From: Propionibacteriaceae bacterium
Lineage (GTDB): Bacteria > Actinomycetota > Actinomycetes > Propionibacteriales > Propionibacteriaceae
Direction: 5' to 3'
Length of the DNA stretch: 64,000 nucleotides
Assembly (NCBI GenBank): GCA_031271975.1
Contig: JAISUR010000037.1
Coordinates: 124,001-188,000 of the forward strand
The stretch's first letter is position 1. Every line of letters begins with the position of its first letter. Shown here in pieces: positions 57,442-64,000 of the stretch. The position numbers and the translations under genes are program-made. The notes below the pieces were generated by a model that saw only the letters and a program-made list of their open reading frames with translations, was not told the origin of the DNA and made no database searches.

Positions 57442-58019
57442 TTCCGGTTTTCCACCGCTCCAACGCGGTCACCTATTTGGGCGTTGTCGTCGCCGCCGTC
57501 GGCGTGGTTTTCTCTTCCGTGGCGGTGCTGTGCCTGATGGCCGCGGGCATGTGTGACTTGCTCGACGGCTGGTTCGCCCGCCGTTTTGAACGCACCGAGG
57601 AGATGCAGGCACTGGGCATCCAGTTGGATTCACTGTCCGACACGGTGGGTTTTGTGCTGCTTCCGGTGGCCATCTTCATGACCTCGGCTCCGCAACCGGT
57701 GTTGGCCGTCGCGGTAATCGCCGGATACACCTTGGCGGCCGTGAGCCGACTGGCCCTGTTCAACGTGCGGGCCGAGGGCTGTGCCCAGGGGTATCGCGGC
57801 TTGCCGACGACGTACGCGGCGCTGATCCTGCCTCTGGCTTGGTTGGCCGCGAGGGTCGTCGGCTGGCCGACGGACTGGGTGTTCGGATCGGCTATGGCGC
57901 TGCTCGCGATTGGTTTCATCGTGGATATCCACATGCCGAAGCCGCCGGCCAAGGCGATCCCAGCTTTCGGCATTCTGGCCTTGGCGCTGGCTGTTGCTGT
58001 TATCTGGGTGGGCCCATGA
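57438..58019 (+). CDS. CDP-alcohol phosphatidyltransferase, PssA-like
   Basis: 193-residue membrane protein. The family motif is D40-x2-D43-G-x2-A-R48-x11-G60-x3-D64-x3-D68, three residues longer between AR and G than the common x8 form; RTEEMQALGIQLDSLSD resembles the phosphatidylserine synthase subgroup of some Firmicutes. It should displace CMP from a CDP-lipid with a small alcohol; a downstream decarboxylase points to serine. ATG overlaps the dikinase stop by 4 bases. Confidence 0.85.
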   Translation: MIPVFHRSNAVTYLGVVVAAVGVVFSSVAVLCLMAAGMCDLLDGWFARRFERTEEMQALGIQLDSLSDTVGFVLLPVAIFMTSAPQPVLAVAVIAGYTLAAVSRLALFNVRAEGCAQGYRGLPTTYAALILPLAWLAARVVGWPTDWVFGSAMALLAIGFIVDIHMPKPPAKAIPAFGILALALAVAVIWVGP

Positions 58020-58786
58020 CCGAATACGGTTCCGCCGGTCTGAAGTGGCTCTATGGCCCGCTGCTGCCCGCCACCAACGCGCTGTTCGCCCGTGCTTGGT
58101 TCTCGCGTCTGCTGGCCTGGCCGTCCACCTGGAAGCGGTCCGCGGCGTCGATCGCGCCCTTCGCCGCGAAGTGGGGCATCGACCTGGAGGAATACGAGCC
58201 CGGCTGGACGACTTTTGACGAGTTCTTCACCCGGAGTTTCCGCTCCGGCGCCCGGCCGGTCGATCCAGATCCGGACACGCTGGTCGCGCCCGCGGACTCT
58301 CGAATGTCGGTCTATGACCTGGGGGTGGGGACCTTCACTGCGAAGGGCTTCGAATACACGGCGTCATCCATCGTTGGACGTGACTGCGCGGCGCCTGCGG
58401 CGGCGGTCTTCCGGCTGCGCGTGGACGATTGCCACCGCTACTGTTTTCCGGCTGACGGTGAAGTCCTGGAGACGTATGAAATCCCCGGTCGGCTGCACAC
58501 CGTGGGCCCATATTCGGCCGGGATAGTGCCGGTGCTGGCCGAGAACTACCGTATGGTGACCGTTTTCGAGACCGCGCGCTTTGGAACCTTGCACATCGTG
58601 GAGGTGGGCGCGATGCTCGTGGGTCGGATCACGAACCATCCGGTGCGCTGGGCCCGGCGCGGGCAGGAGAAGGGCTTCTTCGGATATGGCGGCTCCACGA
58701 TCGTCATCCTGGGCGACTTCACGGCTAAACCCGCGGCCACTGAGCAGCGCGTGCTGCTGGGCACGGCGTTCGGGAGGGCCAGGTGA
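58016..58786 (+). CDS. Phosphatidylserine decarboxylase-type proenzyme
   Basis: 256 residues. Pyruvoyl-dependent decarboxylase made as a proenzyme. Catalytic residues are recognisable: Asp in APADSRM (D94), His in DDCHRYCFPADG (H140) and the self-cleavage Ser in YGGST (S227), where most PSDs have LGST. N-terminus has a hydrophobic patch (WLYGPLLPATNALFARAWF). It would turn a phosphatidylserine-like lipid into the ethanolamine form. ATG overlaps the previous stop (ATGA). Confidence 0.88.
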   Translation: MTEYGSAGLKWLYGPLLPATNALFARAWFSRLLAWPSTWKRSAASIAPFAAKWGIDLEEYEPGWTTFDEFFTRSFRSGARPVDPDPDTLVAPADSRMSVYDLGVGTFTAKGFEYTASSIVGRDCAAPAAAVFRLRVDDCHRYCFPADGEVLETYEIPGRLHTVGPYSAGIVPVLAENYRMVTVFETARFGTLHIVEVGAMLVGRITNHPVRWARRGQEKGFFGYGGSTIVILGDFTAKPAATEQRVLLGTAFGRAR

Positions 58787-60192
58787 GGCTCGACAACTCC
58801 AACATTGGTGAAAACTACCCCGGAGTGTGCTCTCCGTTGACATGCTCGTTCGCGCAGGAGGTGTACCGGCTGATTTTCGCCAGGCTGGCCGAGCGCCTCG
58901 GGGCCGACGCGGTGCCCGAAGTGGCCGCCGCCGTGGCGCACATGGCTGAAGCCCATGAGGGCCGCATGTACTACCGCGTGGACAACTGGTACCGCTTGTT
59001 GCAGTTGCTGCCAGGACGGCGGTGGCTGATCCCGATTTGGAAACGCTCGCTGGCTGTGCAGGTCCAGGAACTGCCGCCGCCGCTGGCCGTGCCGTTCGCG
59101 GCGCGGCTGCGGGTGGTGTGGCGGCTGTTGCGCGCGTGGTTTGCCACGCCCGGTTTGATGTCGGCGTTGGAAGCGGATTTTGCGGCGGCCAAGCGGGATT
59201 TCGACGCCAGCTTCCCGGCCGATTCCGAAGGTTTGCGGGAGCTGTACTTCCGAATCCGGGCCGGCGTCTTGCGCAATTGGGACATCACGCTCGTCAACGA
59301 TCTGCGCGCGTTCGTGGCCACGGACATCGCTCGGCGCCTGGGCCGCCCGATCGGCGGAGTCGAGCTGGCCGCGATGGCACCGGTGCGGGCCTTGGCCGAC
59401 CTGGCGCGGACGTTGGCTCCCTGCGAGCGGGCGGCGTTGGCCGCAGGCGTGTTGCCCGAGCGCGCAAACGTCTTCATAGCCGAGTTCGGCGACCGCGGCC
59501 CCGCGGAATTGAAGCTGGAGTCGGCTACCTTCCGCACCCACCCCGACACGCTGATTCCGGCCCTGCTGGGTGCGGCGCCAGTCCCAGCACCGCCGAGTTC
59601 GCGGCCCGGCCGGGCGCGCCAGGCGGTGGCGTTCCGCGAGGCCTCCCGGTTGAACCGTGCCCGGCTGTTCGGCATGGTGCGATCCATCGTGCGCCTGCTC
59701 GGTGAGCAGTTGGCGGCCACCGGCCAGCTCGCCCAAGCCGAAGACGTGTTCTATCTGACGCTGCCGGAGTTGGGTTTGGCCGACGGGCCGGCCGGCGGGG
59801 CGCTGGCACCCACCGTCGCCCAGCGCAAAGCTGAGTGGGCGCGCTACACGGCCGAGCCGGCGTCCCCGCCCATGGATGACGAGTTGGCCGGGACGGCGTG
59901 CTCCGCGGGTGTGGTGGAGGCCGAGGTCGTGGTCGTCCTGGATCCGGCCGCGGCACCCGACGTGGCTGGAAAGATCGTGGTGGCGCAAGCCACCGACCCG
60001 GGCTGGGTTTTCCTGCTGTCGCGTGCGGCCGGTGTCATCGCTGAGCGGGGATCGCTGTTGTCGCACGTGGCGATCATCGCCCGCGAGTTGGGTTTGCCCG
60101 CCGTGGTCGGAGTGCCGAACGCCACCCGGCTGCTGCGCGGCGGGGACCGGGTGCGTATTGATGGTGCGGCGGGGACGGTGGAACGTGTCTGA
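58783..60192 (+). CDS. PEP-utiliser-like protein without ATP-grasp domain
   Basis: 469 residues. Begins with DNSNIGENYPGVCSPLTCSF, a motif found at the start of the middle domain of rifampin-phosphotransferase-like proteins; later FIAEFGDRGPAELKLES near residue 230 and DVFYLTLPELG near residue 322 match that domain. It ends with the swivelling domain, phospho-His in GSLLSHVAIIARELG (H428). The ATP-grasp half is missing, so it may depend on the dikinase two genes upstream. GTG 58783 overlaps the decarboxylase stop. Confidence 0.8.
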   Translation: MRLDNSNIGENYPGVCSPLTCSFAQEVYRLIFARLAERLGADAVPEVAAAVAHMAEAHEGRMYYRVDNWYRLLQLLPGRRWLIPIWKRSLAVQVQELPPPLAVPFAARLRVVWRLLRAWFATPGLMSALEADFAAAKRDFDASFPADSEGLRELYFRIRAGVLRNWDITLVNDLRAFVATDIARRLGRPIGGVELAAMAPVRALADLARTLAPCERAALAAGVLPERANVFIAEFGDRGPAELKLESATFRTHPDTLIPALLGAAPVPAPPSSRPGRARQAVAFREASRLNRARLFGMVRSIVRLLGEQLAATGQLAQAEDVFYLTLPELGLADGPAGGALAPTVAQRKAEWARYTAEPASPPMDDELAGTACSAGVVEAEVVVVLDPAAAPDVAGKIVVAQATDPGWVFLLSRAAGVIAERGSLLSHVAIIARELGLPAVVGVPNATRLLRGGDRVRIDGAAGTVERV

Positions 60193-61117
60193 GTTGGACG
60201 ATTTCACCTCCCGGAGGCATCCGCTGAGCCGATACTGCCGGGTTATCGCCCACGGCCGGCCCGGAGCGCGTTGCGGGTTGACCATTGCCGGGTCCACGGC
60301 GTATCTCGGGTTCTTCGAGTGCCCCGACGACCAGGCGGTCGCCGACGAGTTGTTCGGCTGGGCCCGGGAGACCGCCGGGCGCGCGGGCTGCCGCGAGATT
60401 CTGGGCCCGGTAGATGCCAGCTTCTGGAACCGCTACCGCATGAAGACCGACGCGTTCGACCAATCCGCGTATTTTGGGGAACCCCGCAATCCGGACTACT
60501 ACCCGCGATTGTGGGAGCGCGCCGGGTTCAGTGTTGTCCAGCGTTACTCGTCCACGATCTTCCCGGTGGTTCCGCGCGGCTACCGCAATCCGCGCCTGAC
60601 GTCCCGACTGGAATGGGCGCGCGACAACGGGTTCCGGGTCGAGTCTTTGCGCATGCGCGAGTGGGACGACGTGTTTCCCCGCGTGCACGCCTTGATCATG
60701 GAGCTTTACGCGGACATGCCCGTGTTCCAACCACTGGACTTGGATGGTTTCGCCGCGGTGTTCGGCAAGCTGCGGCTGGCGGCCGACCCTGAGTTGATAA
60801 CCCTAGCCTGGCAAGGGTCGGAGTTGGCGGCGTTCTCCATAGTGTTGCCCGACTTCGCGGACCTCGCCAACCCACTGCGCTTGCTGTGGCGCAAACACCA
60901 TTACCGGCGCGTGGTGGCGGCATATATGGGCGCGGCGGTGCCCGGTCTGGGATCGGCGCTGGCCGCCCGCCTGCTGGCTCAGGCGGCGGAAAGAGGCCTG
61001 GGGTTTGTCGGTTCGCTGATGGCCGACGGCAAGCCCACGGCGCAGTACGCCAACGATCTGGTCGCCGCCCGCCAGCACTACGCGCTCTACGGTTCATCCT
61101 GGAACTACACCGTGTAG
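60185..61117 (+). CDS. GNAT-fold acyltransferase-like protein
   Basis: 310 residues. GTG 60185 overlaps the preceding stop by 8 bases. The first half has GPVDASFWNRYRM and EPRNPDYYPRLWERAGFSVV, a pattern shared by a group of long GNAT-like proteins (GP...; N-x-x-YY..L.E..GF). The second half carries VPGLGSALAARLLAQAAERGL, a candidate acyl-CoA pyrophosphate loop. Substrate not known; N- or O-acylation of the lipid product is possible. Last gene of the cluster. Confidence 0.7.
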   Translation: MSELDDFTSRRHPLSRYCRVIAHGRPGARCGLTIAGSTAYLGFFECPDDQAVADELFGWARETAGRAGCREILGPVDASFWNRYRMKTDAFDQSAYFGEPRNPDYYPRLWERAGFSVVQRYSSTIFPVVPRGYRNPRLTSRLEWARDNGFRVESLRMREWDDVFPRVHALIMELYADMPVFQPLDLDGFAAVFGKLRLAADPELITLAWQGSELAAFSIVLPDFADLANPLRLLWRKHHYRRVVAAYMGAAVPGLGSALAARLLAQAAERGLGFVGSLMADGKPTAQYANDLVAARQHYALYGSSWNYTV

Positions 61118-61126
61118 TACACCTGG

Positions 61127-61154
61127 GGACTATCCGGGTCTATGACCGTAGTCC
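61127..61154 (+). terminator. Hairpin ending the seven-gene cluster
   Basis: GGACTA / TAGTCC form a perfect outer stem of 6 bases with a partly paired interior (CGGGTC-TAT-GACCG), beginning 9 bases after the acyltransferase stop and followed by AATGTTGTTG. Likely separates the cluster from the sigma gene. Confidence 0.45.
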
Positions 61155-61194
61155 AATGTTGTTGTCCGGGGGTGTGTTCAGGGTCGAAATGGGG

Positions 61195-61206
61195 TGTCAA
61201 CTGACA
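61195..61206. promoter_or_regulatory. Palindrome in the sigma-factor promoter region
   Basis: TGTCA-AC-TGACA, perfect 5-base arms, 52 bases upstream of the sigma gene start, with a further TGACA at 61237. Could be an operator. No clear -35/-10 pair could be assigned. Confidence 0.3.
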
Positions 61207-61257
61207 CATTTCACGGTCAAAACACGTTGTACTAGTGACAAGTGAAAGGAGCGGGAC

Positions 61258-62220
61258 ATGAACGCCACCACCCATCGCAGCCGGATCAACGACGGTATCG
61301 ACGGCAAGGACTCCGTCGGCCTGTACCTGGAGGAGATCGCCAAGACCCCCTTGCTGAGCGCCTCGGAAGAGGTCCAGTTGGCTAAGCGAATCGAGGCTGG
61401 GCTGTTTGCCCAAGAGATCCTGGACTCCGGCTTGGCCGAGGACGACTTCCCGATCGCCGCCTCCCGCGAAGAACTCGAGATCATCGCCCGCGAAGGCGAC
61501 GCGGCTATGAAGCGCTTCGTGGCCGCCAACCTGCGGCTCGTCGTTTCAGTCGCCCGCAAGTATGGCCGGTCCCAGCTTCCGCTGCTCGACTTGGTGCAGG
61601 AAGGCAACACCGGCCTGATCCGCGCCGTCGAGAAGTTCGACTACACCAAAGGCTTCAAGTTCTCCACCTATGCCACCTGGTGGGTGCGGCAGTCCATCTC
61701 GCGCGGCATCGCGCAGCAGGGCCGCATCGTCCGCCTGCCCGTGCACGTCGCCGAGCAGGTCAACCAGGTCTCCGCGGTCCGCCGCACGCTGGAGCGCAAG
61801 CTCGGCCGCGAGCCGGAACTGTTCGAAGTCGCCGACGAGCTCGGCATGCCGGTCGACCAGATCGTCGACCTGCTCCGCCTCGCCCGCGACCACGTGTCGC
61901 TGGACGCCCCTATTGAGGAGAACGGCGACACCGCGCTGGGAGATCTGCTCGCCATGCAATCCGCGCCCTCGCCGGATGACGTGGTGATGGACGCGGAGGA
62001 CCGGGCCCGCCTCGACGACATGCTCGCCGGCTTGGACGCACGTTCCGCCGACGTCATCCGCCGCCGCTATGGCCTGCTGGACGGCCGCCAGGCCAAACTG
62101 GCCGACATCGCCGAAGTGTGGGGGATCACCGCCGAGCGGGTCCGCCAGATCGAGCGTCAGGCCATCGCGAAGCTTCGCTCCGGAAAGTTGTCGCCCGCCA
62201 AGGTGGGCGCCGCAGCCTGA
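61258..62220 (+). CDS. RNA polymerase sigma factor, group 2 (SigB/HrdB-type)
   Basis: 320 residues. Region 1.2 DSVGLYLEEIAKTPLLSASE near residue 20, region 2 NLRLVVSVARKYGRS and YATWWVRQSISRGIAQQGR near residue 138, region 3, and region 4.2 TAERVRQIERQAIAKLRSG near residue 290. Its short N-terminus lacks the long acidic region 1.1 of the main actinobacterial sigma, so it is more likely the SigB-like group 2 factor. AAAGGAG lies 7 bases before the ATG. Confidence 0.92.
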   Translation: MNATTHRSRINDGIDGKDSVGLYLEEIAKTPLLSASEEVQLAKRIEAGLFAQEILDSGLAEDDFPIAASREELEIIAREGDAAMKRFVAANLRLVVSVARKYGRSQLPLLDLVQEGNTGLIRAVEKFDYTKGFKFSTYATWWVRQSISRGIAQQGRIVRLPVHVAEQVNQVSAVRRTLERKLGREPELFEVADELGMPVDQIVDLLRLARDHVSLDAPIEENGDTALGDLLAMQSAPSPDDVVMDAEDRARLDDMLAGLDARSADVIRRRYGLLDGRQAKLADIAEVWGITAERVRQIERQAIAKLRSGKLSPAKVGAAA

Positions 62221-62247
62221 GCCGCCGCCAACCAACAACCCACCAGG

Positions 62248-62270
62248 CCCTCCGGTTTTCCGGAGGGTTT
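62248..62270 (+). terminator. Intrinsic terminator after the sigma gene
   Basis: Perfect 8-base stem CCCTCCGG / CCGGAGGG with a TTTT loop, followed by TTTCG, 28 bases after the sigma stop. Convergent with the peptidase gene. Confidence 0.75.
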
Positions 62271-62332
62271 CGTGGTTTCGGCACGCCGGGCCACGTCCAA
62301 AGATCCCGAAACGGTTGGCAGCGGGCCGCCGG

Positions 62333-64000
62333 TCACACGGTTGTGTGGGCGATCAGCCAGGCCAATTCGAAAGCGGCGTCGCGCCAAGCCGCGTAGCGGC
62401 CCGACACGCCGGAGTGCCCGGCGCCCTCCACCTTGAAGTGGATTTGCGTCTCGGGTGCGGCGTGCCGCAGCGCGGCCACCCACTTGGCCGGCTCAGTGAT
62501 CTCAACGCGGGTGTCGTTGATCCCCGCGGTGACCAGCAGCGGGGGATAGTGCTGCGGGCGGACGTTTTCATAGGGCGTGTAGGACTTCATCAGCCGGTAG
62601 ATCTGCGGATCGTGCAGCGGATCGCCCCATTCCTCCCACTCGGTCACGGTGAGCGGCAGGGACGGATCCAAGATGGTGTTCAACGCGTCGACGAAGGGGA
62701 CGGCAGCGTGCGCCGCGCCGAAAGCCGCCGGAGTTTGGTTCAACACGGCCCCGATCAACAGCCCGCCCGCGCTGCCGCCGGCGATGGCCAGGCGGTCGGC
62801 GGTGGTGTAACCGGCGGCGACCAGGTGCCGCGCGCAGGCGGTGAAATCGGCGAAGGTGTTGGGTTTGGCGGCCATCCGCCCGCCTTCGTACCAAGCGCGG
62901 CCCAGTTCTCCGCCGCCGCGCACGTGCGCGATGGCGTAGCTGTAGCCCCGGTCCAGCAGGCTGAGCCGCAGGATGGAGAACGACGGCGAGATCGAAATCT
63001 CGTAGGCGCCATACCCGTAGAGCAGGCAGCCGCCTGGCTTGGTATCGGCCCGGCGCACCAGCGAAATGGGGACCTGCGTGCCGTCTGGAGACGTCGCCCA
63101 CAGGCGTTCTTGGACGTAATCGCCTCGCCGGTAGACGCCGTTGTAGTCGAGCACCGGCCGTTGTTTGAGCAGCACCTTCTCGCCGGTCTCGAGCATGTAG
63201 TCGAAGACCTGCTCGGGCGTCACCAGCGACTGGTATGTGAGCCGTATCCGGTCGGTGCCGGGGTCTTCGGCGCCGTCGGCTTCGAGGGTGAACAGCGGCT
63301 CGTCCCATTCGATTTCGGTGAAGCCGTCCTTGCCGACCGCGACCCGGGTGAGCCCTTCGCGCCGGTAGGAGACGACCAGCGCCGAGTCGTAGGCGGACAC
63401 GCCCAGCAGGCGCGTGCCAGGCACGTGCCCGATGAGGGTGTGGTAGGAAGTTGGGTCGGCGACGCTGGCCCGGGCCAAGGCGAAATCCGGCCCGTCCAAG
63501 TTGTGCAGGATGTAGGCGTCGTCGCCCAAGACTTCAAGTTCGTACTCCACCGACTCGCGGCGGCCCCAAAACGACCGCATGGCCGCACCGTCGAAGAGCC
63601 AGCATTCGCTGGTGTTCTTTGACCCGGCCGTGATGATGACGCGGCGGCGGTCCCGCGACTCATCGACGCTCAGCCAGAAACGCTCGTCGGTCTCGTGGTG
63701 CAGCAGCGTGTCGGCGCCGTCGCGGCTGTGGAAGAACACCCGGTCGGTGCGCCAGGCCGCGTCGGTGCGCAGGTAGCAATAGCCGGTGTTGCCCAGCCAC
63801 GCTCCGCCCGCCGCGACATCGGTTATGGGCTCGCTGGGCCGGCCCCCGAGGGTCAGGAAATACAGGTCGTAGTGCTCGTCGCCGCTGTAGTCGACCGAGT
63901 AGGCCAACTGGTTTCCGTCCGGGGAAATGTCGAGGGTCCCCAGCGCGAAGAAGCCATGTCCGTCGGCTTCCGCGTTGGCGTCCAGCAGCAGTTCTTCGCC
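62333..64000 (-). CDS. ptrB: Oligopeptidase B-type S9 peptidase, 5' end missing
   Basis: The frame is open to the window edge; 556 C-terminal residues are present. The beta-propeller domain precedes an alpha/beta-hydrolase domain with the Ser nucleophile in AGGSAGGLL, Asp in TAGINDTRVE and His in EGAGHSGVSG. At the edge it reads DANAEADGHGFFALG and DISPDGNQLAYS, characteristic of oligopeptidase B (prolyl oligopeptidase family S9A). It should cut short peptides after Arg or Lys in the cytosol. The start codon lies outside the window. Confidence 0.9.
   Translation of the reverse strand, partial: GEELLLDANAEADGHGFFALGTLDISPDGNQLAYSVDYSGDEHYDLYFLTLGGRPSEPITDVAAGGAWLGNTGYCYLRTDAAWRTDRVFFHSRDGADTLLHHETDERFWLSVDESRDRRRVIITAGSKNTSECWLFDGAAMRSFWGRRESVEYELEVLGDDAYILHNLDGPDFALARASVADPTSYHTLIGHVPGTRLLGVSAYDSALVVSYRREGLTRVAVGKDGFTEIEWDEPLFTLEADGAEDPGTDRIRLTYQSLVTPEQVFDYMLETGEKVLLKQRPVLDYNGVYRRGDYVQERLWATSPDGTQVPISLVRRADTKPGGCLLYGYGAYEISISPSFSILRLSLLDRGYSYAIAHVRGGGELGRAWYEGGRMAAKPNTFADFTACARHLVAAGYTTADRLAIAGGSAGGLLIGAVLNQTPAAFGAAHAAVPFVDALNTILDPSLPLTVTEWEEWGDPLHDPQIYRLMKSYTPYENVRPQHYPPLLVTAGINDTRVEITEPAKWVAALRHAAPETQIHFKVEGAGHSGVSGRYAAWRDAAFELAWLIAHTTV

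Noticed and set aside
53712-61117. Archaeal contamination or a chimeric contig at the lipid cluster
   Set aside because: The cluster is flanked without a break by aspS and an actinobacterial-type sigma gene and has the same high GC content and overlap style; I see no sign of a join.

Overview
This window is from the chromosome of a high-GC Gram-positive bacterium, almost certainly an actinomycete (phylum Actinomycetota). The evidence is the GC-rich third codon positions, a mycothiol ligase gene (mshC) beside uppP, hisE and hisG, the clgR-DUF3046-recA-recX order, the miaB/antitoxin/miaA/dapF/hflX order, an extended LivM, a DUF349 protein and a group 2 SigB/HrdB-type sigma factor. I cannot place it to genus from sequence alone. 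No rRNA, tRNA, CRISPR array, insertion sequence or prophage was recognised. Genes are densely packed and very often overlap by 4 bases (ATGA or GTGA).

Layout. 1-3730: end of the ribosomal protein S10/spc cluster (rplX partial, rplE, rpsZ, rpsH, rplF, rplR, rpsE, rpmD, rplO). It stops at rplO: secY, adk and map do not follow. 3855-6849: yraN-comM-dprA. 7287-14439: M20 peptidase, aldo/keto reductase, uppP, mshC, hisE-hisG, a lipoprotein amidase and a MoeB/ThiF-like enzyme. 14440-20399: infC (apparent ATC start behind a structured leader), rpmI, rplT, an rRNA methyltransferase, pheS and pheT. 20402-23135: an MFS transporter and a lipoprotein on the minus strand. 23347-29545: arginine genes argC-J-B-D-R-H with an ArgR box but without argF or argG. 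29634-40161: clgR-like regulator, DUF3046, recA (LexA box, paired DnaA-box-like sites and a damage-type promoter), recX, rny, miaB, a 57-residue antitoxin-like gene, miaA, dapF, hflX and a DinG-type helicase. 40143-45558: a branched-chain amino acid ABC importer on the minus strand. 45733-49717: DUF349 protein, then an LPXTG-like surface protein, a sortase and an LCP protein. 49746-53584: metallo-hydrolase, hisS, aspS.

The most unusual part is 53712-61117, seven tightly coupled genes between aspS and a sigma factor gene. In order they encode a UbiA-type prenyltransferase, a homologue of archaeal CDP-archaeol synthase (CarS), a full-length PEP-synthase/rifampin-phosphotransferase-like dikinase, a CDP-alcohol phosphatidyltransferase, a phosphatidylserine-decarboxylase-type enzyme, a second PEP-utiliser-like protein without the ATP-grasp half, and a GNAT-type acyltransferase. 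Read as a pathway, this suggests phosphorylation of a lipid precursor, CTP activation, serine head-group transfer, decarboxylation to an ethanolamine head group, and prenylation or acylation: an atypical, possibly isoprenoid or ether-type, membrane phospholipid. That reading is inference. I know of no described actinobacterial system with this exact set.

The window ends with a sigma factor (61258-62220), an intrinsic terminator and the truncated gene for an oligopeptidase B-type peptidase on the minus strand.
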